Shown piece by piece: positions 17,458 through 26,479 of a stretch of DNA of 64,000 bases (positions are counted from its first letter, which is position 1; the number at the start of each line of letters is the position of its first letter). The translations under genes and the position numbers were made by a program. Source of the stretch: Chrysogorgia sp. JL179-B06 (lineage: Eukaryota > Cnidaria > Anthozoa > Scleralcyonacea > Chrysogorgiidae); the NCBI GenBank assembly GCA_035772405.1, contig JAYKKM010000441.1:413501-477500 (forward strand). The letters are read 5' to 3'. The notes below the pieces were generated by a model. It made no database searches. It had not been told where the DNA came from and saw only the letters and a program-made list of their open reading frames with translations.

Positions 17458-17589
17458 TATGTTATACTCTCAGAAAAAATCCTAATTTTTTAGTGCGTTT
17501 TGGTCTGGAGCTGTGAGATACCTGTGAGGTCATCTGTGAGACACCTGTGAGGTCAACTGTGAGTAAGATAACACGTGATAATGTATTAG
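17458..17589. promoter_or_regulatory. Divergent intergenic region with direct repeats
   Basis: This 132-bp gap separates divergent genes. It contains 2.5 tandem copies of a roughly 25-bp unit with the core ACCTGTGAGGTCA(T/A)CTGTGAG at about 17511-17565. A GTATAA motif (complement) lies just before the leftward start, and an AATGTATTAG motif just before the rightward ATG. The repeats are candidate binding sites for a regulator such as the adjacent zinc-finger protein. Confidence 0.5.
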
Positions 17590-17925
17590 ATGGCTGAAGA
17601 CTCACAGACGGCTGTTGAAGCGAAGATCACGGCTGATGTGAAAAGTGTTAAGGTAAAGGACCCAAAGCGCGTCGCTGCTGGTAAAAAGTTGGCTGAGATA
17701 TCGAAAGCTGCGAAAGAAAAGAAAATGCGTGAAATGATAGTTAACGAAGAACAGGGTGGTGAGTGGAGCTATGGATATGTTGTCGGAACACTTGGTGTAA
17801 TCATTGCTGGTGCTTCACTATGGTACACAATTAGCAGTGAAAAAGAACCTGTGAGTACTACACCAACACCTGCGTCAGAGAACCACAAAACTCGTCGTCC
17901 AGCGTTAGACACATTTGATTCTTGA
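17590..17925 (+). CDS. Small single-pass membrane protein, 111 aa
   Basis: The family is not recognised. A Lys/Ala-rich, helical N-terminal 50 residues precede one hydrophobic span (about residues 58-80, YVVGTLGVIIAGASLWYTI). A Thr/Pro-rich polar tail follows. It is the first of three consecutive rightward membrane-protein genes. The basic domain could contact DNA or capsid while the span sits in a membrane. Confidence 0.65.
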   Translation: MAEDSQTAVEAKITADVKSVKVKDPKRVAAGKKLAEISKAAKEKKMREMIVNEEQGGEWSYGYVVGTLGVIIAGASLWYTISSEKEPVSTTPTPASENHKTRRPALDTFDS

Positions 17926-17948
17926 ACAAAACACACGACAATGTATAT

Positions 17949-18185
17949 ATGTCCGCGATCGATCGAAAAGAACTTATGAACGAACTGTACGACGCGCTAC
18001 TTGTCACGACTGGTGCTGTGGTAGTGAGTATGATCTCTAAAAAGGCTTTGGGAGAACCATTGGGAACACCAGAGACTGTGAAAGGTACAGTGAAACTTGC
18101 TGCAGCTGTTGGTGCAGGAACGCTGTTAGTAAAATGGATGCAATCAAAAAAGTGGATACCGACAGATCCATTCAAATCAACGTAA
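17949..18185 (+). CDS. Small membrane protein, 78 aa
   Basis: The open frame extends to a TTG at 17922 overlapping the previous gene, but the first ATG is at 17949, directly after an AATGTATAT motif, and gives 78 aa. It has two hydrophobic stretches (about residues 15-28 and 48-62) with Gly/Ala content and a short polar C-terminus (WIPTDPF). No family is recognised. It may act with its neighbours in a virion membrane or in entry, which is inference only. Confidence 0.6.
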   Translation: MSAIDRKELMNELYDALLVTTGAVVVSMISKKALGEPLGTPETVKGTVKLAAAVGAGTLLVKWMQSKKWIPTDPFKST

Positions 18186-18189
18186 GTTA

Positions 18190-18609
18190 ATGGTGAGTGT
18201 TGTGGCTGGAGGGATTTTTAATGCAGTGGCTTTTGCAGGCGCTGGCTTTATGTTTTCAAAGTTTAATCACACAGGTTATGAAGCTGAGATGAAAAGGCAC
18301 AATCACGCGTTGGAGCAGTTAGCCAGTGCGAAAGAAGTGTGGTATGAAAATGAGGTCGCCAAGAAAGATAAGATCCAGCGTTTACGACAACGGCTCTCTG
18401 ACGCTAATGCTGACATCAATGACACAAACCACGCGTTGGAAGAACTTAGAAGCGTAATGACTATTCAGTACAGCGGACGAGTGTTCACTGACCTCCCGAA
18501 GATTGCGGATTACTACCAACCAAGTGCGGAAATGAAGGAATACCAATTGTTGTTTGTTGGCGCGCTAGGTTTGAGTAGTGGAATAGCAGTGTGGGTGCTA
18601 GTTCGGTGA
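18190..18609 (+). CDS. Two-span membrane protein with central coiled coil, 139 aa
   Basis: An N-terminal hydrophobic segment (residues 2-22) precedes a long charged helix (about 30-90) with coiled-coil character (EMKRHNHALEQLASAK and a second NHALEEL), and a C-terminal span (about 118-138) ends at VLVR. Proteins with this layout recur in invertebrate Polintons as I remember them, but no function is assigned. The ATG lies 4 bp after the preceding stop. Confidence 0.7.
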   Translation: MVSVVAGGIFNAVAFAGAGFMFSKFNHTGYEAEMKRHNHALEQLASAKEVWYENEVAKKDKIQRLRQRLSDANADINDTNHALEELRSVMTIQYSGRVFTDLPKIADYYQPSAEMKEYQLLFVGALGLSSGIAVWVLVR

Positions 18610-18637
18610 AAAAAAATATGTTGGAGTAGTATAAGCG

Positions 18638-19201
18638 ATGGACAAACTTATGAGGCGGATGAGTTACGGCTACACAATTGACGAAATCGCGAGTGAGACG
18701 CAAATTGAGTGTGGAGACACCTCCAGGCTCTACTACTGCTCGGATTGTGACGTTGTGAAACATGTGACTGACTGCGGTGGGTACGCGTGTCCAAAGTGTG
18801 GCGACACCGAATGGGGTTACACTCAGAGTTACAGCGACATGAGACTCACGCGACTAAAAAGCGTTCACAAACGGTCTTGGTGGATGGGGAGGAGACTACG
18901 GAATGTTGTGAAGGGTGAGCACCTTGAGTTGATAAAAGAGGACTTCCTGAAAGTTGTCAATGTGCTGCACTCATGCAATTTGATAAAGGGTAGAAACGTT
19001 AGCAGATATGGGTACTACATTATTAGGTTGTGTCATAGAAGACGAGTCGAGACACTCAAGAAGGTGTTAGACCTCAAAGACGGGAAGGTGAAAGACTTGT
19101 TCGACGACAATTTGTTTGGGGTGGTGTACCCAAAGCTGGGATGGTGTGAGAGTGGCGATATTTATTACAATGAGTGGGCTAAGAAAAAAAGTGTAGTGTA
19201 A
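18638..19201 (+). CDS. Zinc-ribbon protein, possible VLTF3-like late transcription factor
   Basis: The protein has 187 aa. A zinc ribbon is clear: C34-x2-C37 and C51-x2-C54, each followed by Asp/Gly as in transcription-factor ribbons. A SYSDMRL segment (about residues 64-70), basic helices and a C-terminal helical domain follow. This order recalls poxvirus-type late transcription factor 3 proteins carried by many large and middle-sized DNA viruses. That match is by eye only. It sits between the membrane-protein cluster and PolB, with a GTATAA motif 8 bp before the ATG. Confidence 0.5.
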   Translation: MDKLMRRMSYGYTIDEIASETQIECGDTSRLYYCSDCDVVKHVTDCGGYACPKCGDTEWGYTQSYSDMRLTRLKSVHKRSWWMGRRLRNVVKGEHLELIKEDFLKVVNVLHSCNLIKGRNVSRYGYYIIRLCHRRRVETLKKVLDLKDGKVKDLFDDNLFGVVYPKLGWCESGDIYYNEWAKKKSVV

Positions 19202-19211
19202 GTATAAGCCA

Positions 19212-22200
19212 ATGAGTCGGACTGTGAGAAACCCGCTGAAAAAAAGACGGGCGCATAAGACGAGTGCAGCCGTTGTCAATTCACTAACAGATGAAGCGAC
19301 CAACGTTCACGGCTTCTTTAGAGACCAAGAAACACAACCTGCAGTCGAAGACCTCACACCGTCAACGCATCTGTTGGATCGAGCACTGAGAGGGTTCACA
19401 AGGTCCTATGGAGTCGAAGTAATTGACGACAGAGACATCAATCAAGTAAATGGTAGTAGAAGCGCTGTCACTAACCTTTTGAGACGTGAATTAGGTGAGA
19501 CCAACGGAATGAAAGTGGTGGAGACAGTCAAGGTCACTTTTGAGAAAGTTTTAGAACTCGATAAGACCACATACAAAACTGCCTACTTTAACAGCGAAAC
19601 GTTCGTCGTCATTAACGAGCATGACATCGAGGGTGTCGCCAATCGTGGGTCGGAGCAGATTTTGACGCGGATAGCTGGGTGGTTATCTGAGGGGTCTGGA
19701 TGGACTATCGACAAAATAGATGCACACTACGTTAACGTCGCTATTTACAGACCTTTGCATGGGGGTAGCTACATTGCGTTGCCAAAGGAGCTGCGCAACA
19801 GTATGAAGGGTCTGATAAATGTAAATAACGATGATGACAACGAGTGCTTTAGATGGTGTCACCTTGCGCATAAGTTTCCTGTTGGAAAACACTCCGATAG
19901 AACGTCGAAGTACGCTAGGCATGTCGGTGAGCTGAATTATGACGGAGTTGACTTCCCAGTATCAGTCAAAGACTACAACAAGATCGAAAAGGCTAACGAA
20001 ATTAGCATTAATGTTTTTGGGTACGAAAATAAGCAGCCATTCCCTGTGTACGTTTCTAAGGAGGCGTGTCCTGACCATATGGACCTATTGTTGATAACTA
20101 ATGACGTGGGCAACAAGCATTATGTGTACATTCGCGATTTTAACAAGTTCATGTACCGCCAAACAGAGCATAAGGCGAGAAAGCACTTTTGCAGGTATTG
20201 TTTGCAATGTTTCACCCGTGCGGACGTGCTTGAACGCCATGTGGAAGTGTGTTTGGTCATTAATGGGAAGCAAGCTATTAAAATGCCACAAAAAGGCGCG
20301 AAAGTAAAATATGAGAATTTTAGCAGACAATTAAATGTACCATTTGTGGTGTATGCAGACTTCGAGGCTATCACACAGAAGGTGCACACAGCGACGCCAT
20401 CAAGCGAGTGTAGCTACACAAATGCTTACCAGAGGCATGTTGACTGTGGTTATGGGTATAAATTGGTTTGTTGCTATGACAATGCGTATAGTAAGCCAGT
20501 GAAAGTGTATCGCGGTGAAAACGCAGTCAACAAGTTCATTGGGGAGATGTTAGAAATTGTTGAATATTGTAAAGAGACATCTGAGAGTCACTTTAACAAA
20601 GAAATGATACTGACTGACGCCGATAAGAAGAACTTTGACGAGGCTAAAAGTTGTCATATTTGCAGTGTTGAGTACACTGGTGCTGACGTTAGAGTGAGAG
20701 ACCACTGTCATGTCTCAGGTAAGTACAGAGGGTCCGCACATCGTCAGTGTAACGTGAACTTTAGATTGACTGATAAAATTCCTGTGATCTTTCATAACTT
20801 ACGTGGCTACGATAGCCATTTCATCATGCAGGAGATTGGTAAGTTTGGTCAAGACATAAATGTGATACCGAACAACATGGAGAAGTACATGGCGTTCATG
20901 CTTGGAAAAAACTTGGTATTTTTGGACAGCTTTCAGTTCATGAGTAGCGGCCTAGACAACTTGGTGAAGAACCTACCAAGGGACGCTTTCAAGTACACGT
21001 CAGAAGTGTTTCGCGACGAGGGGTTGGCACTTATGACAAGAAAGGGGGTCTATCCCTATGATTATATGGACTCCTTTGAAAAATTCGACGAGCGCGAGCT
21101 ACCCTCCAAAAAAGATTTCTACAGCGTTCTGAACGACGAGCACATCACGGAAGAAATGCACGAGCGCGCCATCGATGTGTGGGACTACTTCGACGTTGAA
21201 AGTATGGGTGGGTACCACGACCTGTATTTGAAAAGCGATGTGCTCTTGCTTGCCGACGTTTTTGAGAACTTTAGAAAGACATGCCATCGCGAGTATAAAT
21301 TAGACCCGTGTCACTATTTCACATCGCCCGGATTGGCTTGGGACGCCATGTTAAAGATGACTGGAGTGGAGCTTGAGTTATTGTCCGACATCGACATGTT
21401 CCAGTTCGTAGAATTAGGTATGCGCGGTGGTGTGAGCTACATATGCAACAGACATGGCGTGGCGAATAATAAGTACATGGAAGGGTATGACAAAGAGCAA
21501 GAGTCGAAGTATTTGATGTACCTTGACGCTAACAATTTATATGGGTGGGCAATGAGTCGAAGTCTACCTACAGGCGGCTTCAAGTGGTTGACTGAGAAAG
21601 AAATAAAAAAGGTTAATCTACACGACTATCACGACGGTAGTAAAAAGGGTTTACTGCTTGAAGTCGACTTGGAGTATCCAGCCCATTTGCATGACCTACA
21701 TAACGACTACCCGTTGGCTCCCGAGAAGATGGAGATAACTGTTGACATGTTGTCGGAGTACTGCACGAAAATCAAAAATAAGTTTAACGTGAGTGTTGGC
21801 GGCGTGAAGAAGTTGGTGACTAATTTGATGGACAAAAAAAAGTACGTGTGTCACTATAGAAATCTGCAGTTGTACACGGGTCTTGGACTAAAAATCAAAA
21901 AGGTGCATAGGGTCCTACAGTTCGACCAGTCCAAGTGGTTGGGCAAGTACATCGACTTTAACACAGTCAAGAGAACTGCGGCTAAGAACGCTTTTGAGAA
22001 GGACTTCTTCAAGTTGATGAACAACAGCGTATTTGGGAAAACAATGGAAAATTTGAGGAAGCGTGTGGATGTAAGATTAGTGACCACTGAGAAAAAGTTG
22101 GAAAAGCTTGTCTCAAAGCCTACGTTTGTGTCTTGCAAGATATTTAGCGAGAATTTAGTCGCTGTCCACAAAGTCAAAGAGACGCTAACATTAAATAGAC

Positions 22201-22802
22201 CTGCATACGTGGGTATGTGCATACTAGACTTGAGCAAAACGTTGATGTATGACTTCCACTACAACTATATCATGAAAAAGTACTCTAGCGATACCTGCAG
22301 ACTACACTTCACTGACACTGACAGTCTATTGTACTCAATCAAAACTGACGACGTCTACTCTGACTTCATGGAGGAGCGCGAAAAGTTTGACAATAGCGAT
22401 TACCCTGCAGACAACCCGTTCGCTTTCAAAGAGAATAAGAAAGTTATTGGCAAGATGAAAGACGAGTGCGCTGGAACACCAATTATTGAGTTCGTTGGGT
22501 TGCGCAGTAAAATGTACAGCTATTTGAAAGAGGATGGGGGTGGTGGGAAAACCGCTAAAGGCATTAGAAAGAATATAATTAAAAAAGTGATCAAGCACGA
22601 AGATTATAAAAGTGTGTTACTTGAGCAGAAACAATTGCGACACACAATGAAGACCATTAGAAGTGTCAAGCATCAGCTCGGTAGTTATGAAATTAATAAG
22701 GTGTCGTTATCCTGTTTTGACGATAAACGATACCTTTTAGAAAATGGTATTGACTCCTACGCGTATGGTCACAAAAACATTGTAGTGAGAGACATACCTT
22801 AA
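19212..22802 (+). CDS. polB: Protein-primed family B DNA polymerase
   Basis: The protein has 1,196 aa, typical for Polinton pPolB. Exonuclease site I (YADFEA, Asp383/Glu385) and Exo II (NLRGYDSHF) come first, then polymerase motif A around Asp772 (LDANNLYG), motif B near residue 937 (LMNNSVFGK) and motif C with Asp1035/Asp1037 (TDTDS). The N-terminal 300 residues are the extra domain where terminal-protein function is usually placed. Cys/His clusters near 327-350 and 480-515 look zinc-binding. It copies the element from its protein-capped ends. No frameshift is seen. The right terminal repeat starts about 45 bp after the stop, and a GTATAA motif precedes the ATG. Confidence 0.95.
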   Translation: MSRTVRNPLKKRRAHKTSAAVVNSLTDEATNVHGFFRDQETQPAVEDLTPSTHLLDRALRGFTRSYGVEVIDDRDINQVNGSRSAVTNLLRRELGETNGMKVVETVKVTFEKVLELDKTTYKTAYFNSETFVVINEHDIEGVANRGSEQILTRIAGWLSEGSGWTIDKIDAHYVNVAIYRPLHGGSYIALPKELRNSMKGLINVNNDDDNECFRWCHLAHKFPVGKHSDRTSKYARHVGELNYDGVDFPVSVKDYNKIEKANEISINVFGYENKQPFPVYVSKEACPDHMDLLLITNDVGNKHYVYIRDFNKFMYRQTEHKARKHFCRYCLQCFTRADVLERHVEVCLVINGKQAIKMPQKGAKVKYENFSRQLNVPFVVYADFEAITQKVHTATPSSECSYTNAYQRHVDCGYGYKLVCCYDNAYSKPVKVYRGENAVNKFIGEMLEIVEYCKETSESHFNKEMILTDADKKNFDEAKSCHICSVEYTGADVRVRDHCHVSGKYRGSAHRQCNVNFRLTDKIPVIFHNLRGYDSHFIMQEIGKFGQDINVIPNNMEKYMAFMLGKNLVFLDSFQFMSSGLDNLVKNLPRDAFKYTSEVFRDEGLALMTRKGVYPYDYMDSFEKFDERELPSKKDFYSVLNDEHITEEMHERAIDVWDYFDVESMGGYHDLYLKSDVLLLADVFENFRKTCHREYKLDPCHYFTSPGLAWDAMLKMTGVELELLSDIDMFQFVELGMRGGVSYICNRHGVANNKYMEGYDKEQESKYLMYLDANNLYGWAMSRSLPTGGFKWLTEKEIKKVNLHDYHDGSKKGLLLEVDLEYPAHLHDLHNDYPLAPEKMEITVDMLSEYCTKIKNKFNVSVGGVKKLVTNLMDKKKYVCHYRNLQLYTGLGLKIKKVHRVLQFDQSKWLGKYIDFNTVKRTAAKNAFEKDFFKLMNNSVFGKTMENLRKRVDVRLVTTEKKLEKLVSKPTFVSCKIFSENLVAVHKVKETLTLNRPAYVGMCILDLSKTLMYDFHYNYIMKKYSSDTCRLHFTDTDSLLYSIKTDDVYSDFMEEREKFDNSDYPADNPFAFKENKKVIGKMKDECAGTPIIEFVGLRSKMYSYLKEDGGGGKTAKGIRKNIIKKVIKHEDYKSVLLEQKQLRHTMKTIRSVKHQLGSYEINKVSLSCFDDKRYLLENGIDSYAYGHKNIVVRDIP

Positions 22803-22846
22803 ACACTGCGATGTGATTCCCATAAGGTCACTCTCTCCACGCGTGC

Positions 22847-23101
22847 GAAATTGCAAACGCTTTTCTCACCGACTTGTTAATCAACAAATTCGCTAGCTTA
22901 CTGGACGGGTTGAACGCTATTGAAAATATTGACGAACTAAACGACGAGTAAAAAAGACGTCGAGAGCATTGTCGCGATTGTGACACCGTACGTGCCTTTC
23001 TTGGGCTTGTTGTCGGGAGGAATCACAACGTCTAAATATGTGTACGACCACCATTTCAGAAGTGAGGTGACAAACACTGAAAATAGCGAGCGGGTGGACT
23101 A
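22847..23101 (+). pseudogene. Truncated duplicate of the 170-aa gene
   Basis: This is the inverted copy of the 3' half of the ORF at 6663-7175, carried by the right terminal repeat. It lacks a start. About 20 bp are missing relative to the left copy, creating an early stop (about 22949-22951). Substitutions before that point are far denser than in the rest of the terminal repeat. Confidence 0.85.
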
Positions 23102-23805
23102 ATTTGCATGCTAGCAGGTGGCTTCATAACAACCGCACGAGTCCATTCACACAACAGTTTTTTATTCACGATATTTATAGTGTACGATTTAACGAGTACG
23201 CTCAAAGTTAGACAGTCTTAGCATGGTGGTCCTTCTTCAAACACTGCGATTCTTCTCTCATAGTCAGCACGACAGCAGGTGGTTGTACGTGGTGTGTTGC
23301 TAACAACAACATTCCATTGCGAATAGCAACCACAACTTTTTGAAAAAATATTTTCACTTTGAAAAAATATTTTCACTTTGAAAAAATATTTTCATTTTAA
23401 AATACTTTTTTTGAAAAATCGTAGTTGCTATTCGTAATGGAATGTTGTTGTTAGCGACGCCAACAGGTGACCTTGATTCGTATAGCAGGTATCGCATATG
23501 AAATCTATTTAACACTAGACTCTAGTGGCTCTCTCTCGCTGAAATTTATTAAACATCGTCACTAGAATCATAATCTAGTGGCTTTTTTTTCGCGCATGAA
23601 TTGAAACAATGGTAGAGCGCGTCAGTTATAGTTCGTCAAACACAAATGCGAAAACGACGACACAAAACTCTCTCTAAATTTTGACGAAACGTGTCGTATT
23701 TCGTTAAAATAGCGATTTGGTGTTGTCTCGTGAGTCTCGCGTGTGTTTGGCATCAATTTAGTAGAAAACGTGGGAGGGGTGTTTAGATTGACTAACGATC
23801 GCTGT

Positions 23806-23974
23806 AGTAGTATAGCAAGTGGGGCTGTGGGCTTATTCGACCTCAACCGTGAATATAAATACCAAAACATCACCAAATTTGTCGAGTCGTGACTTGGCCA
23901 AATTTGGTGATGTTTTGGTATTTATATTCACGGTTGAGGTCGATTGGGCTCGCAGCCCCACTTGCTATACTACT
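23806..23974. repeat. Terminal palindrome, right tip
   Basis: Mirror of 5793-5961. It begins AGTAGTATAGCAAG and ends with the complement of the same word at the element boundary. Confidence 0.9.
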
Positions 23975-23980
23975 TCTGTT
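23975..23980. repeat. Polinton target site duplication, right
   Basis: TCTGTT, identical to 5787-5792, directly follows the right terminus. Confidence 0.93.
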
Positions 23981-24195
23981 TAAATTCACCTTTGTCCTGG
24001 ATAGTAGGCCTGGACAGTGCCAGTCCTAGGCTTTCAATGTATATTTTTACACCAAAGAACGATATTGCTTAATCTAATTATTTCACCAATATATATATAT
24101 ATATATTAATTCAGGATGAAATTCCTTTCAGCTGCTTCTTGTAAGTGAGGTGACACCACTTGTTTAATCCCTAACATGTTCCCCTGACACAGTGT
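23981..24195 (+). repeat. Dispersed repeat R1 copy 2, right part, and inverted segment
   Basis: 23981-24055 continues the host repeat interrupted by the Polinton (ACCTTTGTCCTG, CCAGTCCTAGGCTT). 24047-24195 is the reverse complement of 5225-5360, ending at CTGACACAGTG. Confidence 0.65.
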
Positions 24196-24356
24196 ACCTG
24201 GACATCATTTTCCATACCCTCCAACAACAACAAAAACAAAACCAACAACAGACAACAACAAACCAGAACAAACAACAAACAACTGTAAAACAACCGACAA
24301 CATCAAAAACAACAAACACCAAGACCTACAAGCAACAACAAACTACGGAATACCAC

Positions 24357-24443
24357 GAATGTGTGTCCTCACTGCAGTGAGACATTCCAGCGCAGCTTCA
24401 ACCTGAAACGTCACATCATCAGAGATTGCTGCCAAGTTACAAG
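24357..24443 (+). other. C2H2-finger-like exon
   Basis: One frame reads CPHCSETFQRSFNLKRHIIRDCC followed by a possible splice donor (AAGGTACGA). It shows C-x2-C and a His pair region of C2H2 type, with Cys after the His. The matching exon in the second repeat copy is at 46795-46881, with one residue changed (His to Arg between the cysteines). The upstream Asn/Gln/Thr-rich stretch is low complexity. Confidence 0.5.
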
Positions 24444-24654
24444 GTACGATCTTGCATGATATAAAAGATAACAGGCTCAAAATTAAAAATAAAGGATATT
24501 TTTTATGTTTGAATGAAAATGTGGTAACCATTACAGGATGCTCAAAGATAATGAACAATTAACTTTATAAATATTAATTAACCCTGTTAAGTAAAAATAA
24601 ACATATATTTTAGCAACCATTATCCATTTGTTTGTCGTTAGTTTGGTAACAAAA

Positions 24655-24655
24655 A

Positions 24656-24690
<35 letters not shown>
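24655..24690. repeat. TA microsatellite
   Basis: A run of TA dinucleotides, longer than the equivalent run at 47090-47112 in the second copy of the 4.45-kb repeat. Confidence 0.9.
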
Positions 24691-24692
<2 letters not shown>

Positions 24693-25515
24693 GTATATAT
24701 ATTCTATTTGTTTTCATTTAAGTCCTTATAAGTATCATGGCAACAGCTCCATTATGTATATCAGAAACAGAAATAAAATATATAAACGTTAAATTTTTTA
24801 CTGCTGATTTTTTTTAATGCAGTTGATTTTATGAAAGATGAACGATCTATGAAATAAACGATCAAAGATCAACGATCGGACATGAAAAAACGTCGAGCTA
24901 AATATATATCTACTAGAAATACGTATACGCAACAACCCCTCGCCCAATTGATGTTTGAAACTTACAGTACAGTACTTATTTTAGTTCTAAATTACTTGAA
25001 TTAGATAATAGCCACTTCATTTGCCAAACTACAGTAAATAAATTTTCAGTGGACAATATCTCTCAGAGCTTTGTATTGTCTGAATTTAATTGTTTCATAG
25101 GACATCAAAATAAATACATGCAGCCCAATTAAACTTTTTAATTTTTGAGTGCAGCAACAGAATAGTGGGTGGTCTACTGCTGTTTCTACCATCAATCACT
25201 AAGAAAGAAATTATTTTTATCACAATATTGATGACTCACGAAATAATCAATGCAGTATTGTGTGTATGGACACCAAAGGCTGTTGAAGGAAGAAAGTGCA
25301 TCTCTATCACACAATGAGTGTTCTTTAAAAAAATCAAATTTGTTCAAATGTCGACGGATGGCATGCACATATTGCAAATGTATTAAAATTAGATTTACTA
25401 AGACATATAAGGGATTCAATAACGACAAAATGTACTTCTCTGAAGTTTGTTCAGACGAAAATGTATTTTCTGTCATGCGAGCTATCGAACTATCGAGACT
25501 TTTCACTATTTATAG

Positions 25516-25788
25516 TTGAAAATGTTCACAGTTGCGAAAGGTTGCCGAAAAGGTTCAAGAACAATGTGGCCATTTGGTTTCGAAAAACGTTCAATTGTTC
25601 TGGCAGCCGACCAGGCAGGAGGAAACTGTAAAGATACGGCTTACTTCGTCCAAAATGGCGTCTCCAAAATGGACAAATGCATATCAATTTCCTTCGATGC
25701 CATTGAAGAGACTGTAAGAGTTGAGATCGTGAATGGTACGTTAATTAGTAATACTGAATTTATGCGCCGGCACTATATTTTTACGTAA
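25516..25788 (+). CDS. Hypothetical ORF in 4.45-kb repeat
   Basis: A 90-codon ORF with mixed composition and no known motif. A second frame over the same bases is also open for about 60 codons. The copy at 47934-48176 keeps both frames but ends 10 codons earlier because of an indel. A GGTACG splice-donor-like site follows the shared part. It may be an exon of a gene carried by the repeat; the evidence is weak. Confidence 0.25.
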   Translation: MKMFTVAKGCRKGSRTMWPFGFEKRSIVLAADQAGGNCKDTAYFVQNGVSKMDKCISISFDAIEETVRVEIVNGTLISNTEFMRRHYIFT

Positions 25789-26029
25789 TGTGAATGCCTG
25801 ACAACAGCGATAGCTCCACATATATCTATAAGGGGGTACCCAAACAGCTTGAAGTTAACTATATAAGGCATTAATTAAGGAAATGATAAATATAATGCTG
25901 GTCGATGCTTTCATTATAAAATGCGGATTGTGCACCATAAATTGCCTGTTACATTTAAGCAGCTCACTATAGATTGTTCAATCTACTTTGTATAGTGAAC
26001 AATCAGTGGTTATCCAGTTCGATATGTAA

Positions 26030-26092
26030 TATAGCAATATGTATATGTAATATAGCAATATGTATATGTAATATAGCAATATGTATATTCTA
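26030..26092. repeat. 21-bp tandem repeat, three copies
   Basis: TATGTAATATAGCAATATGTA is repeated three times. The same array is present at about 48441-48506 in the second repeat copy. Confidence 0.85.
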
Positions 26093-26214
26093 GGATTGAT
26101 ATTGATATTATAAGAAACTCAATAATTCACGAAGGTAACACAAAATACATGTTTAATGAGTGTCTTTATAAGTGATAAAGATACGCTTGCCGTTTTTGTG
26201 CATCGTTAATGCGC

Positions 26215-26440
26215 CATTCTTTGAAACATTTTAAAGTTTAGCAGGGTTAGTTTGATGGTGGAAATTATTCTGCTGACAGTCACTGCACATGGTCAGTCGT
26301 TGCACAATCAATGAGGGATCTTTCACGTGTTTTTCAGATATTTCATCATTGAAAATGTCAGGAATCTCTTCTTACCAATTATTCTTTCCAGTTCGTCATC
26401 ACATATAGTATATCGTTTATTTGAAGGACCCATTAAATTC
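26215..26440 (-). pseudogene. ORF fragment, frameshifted copy
   Basis: On the minus strand the second repeat copy has an open frame (48650-48853, 67 aa, containing KRYTICDDELERIIGKKRF and a C-x2-C). Here a one-base deletion in a T run near 26331 breaks it. The family is not recognised, although the sequence looks protein-like. Confidence 0.35.
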
Positions 26441-26479
26441 CGTTGCCTGCAGACATGATGGGCACCGTCTAGAAACCAA

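Larger units (their letters stand above)
5793..23974 (+). mobile_element. Polinton/Maverick element, complete, 18,182 bp
   Basis: The element is bounded by a perfect 6-bp duplication and by inverted repeats of about 1.1 kb that start AGTAGTATAGCAAG and end with its complement. Between them lie ORFs for protein-primed family B DNA polymerase, retroviral-type integrase with chromodomain, FtsK/HerA-like packaging ATPase, major capsid protein and a penton-like protein. This is the diagnostic Polinton set. Extra cargo includes thymidine kinase, a BRO-N/VRR-NUC protein and a fibre-like protein. I saw no stops or frameshifts in these ORFs, and the outer termini are almost identical, so the insertion looks young and potentially functional. 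An adenain-type protease was not found. Coding density and GC content are clearly higher than in the flanks. Confidence 0.93.
22847..23974 (-). repeat. Polinton right terminal inverted repeat
   Basis: Reverse complement of 5793-6938, with the same sub-structure: a hairpin with three 19-bp repeats at 23299-23455 and the terminal palindrome at 23806-23974. Confidence 0.9.

Noticed and set aside
24192..24380. Gln/Thr/Lys-rich ORF at the start of the 4.45-kb repeat (also at 46620)
   Set aside because: Arises from a CAA/ACA-rich tract that is open in several frames; the zinc-finger-like exon overlaps it in a different frame and is the better candidate.
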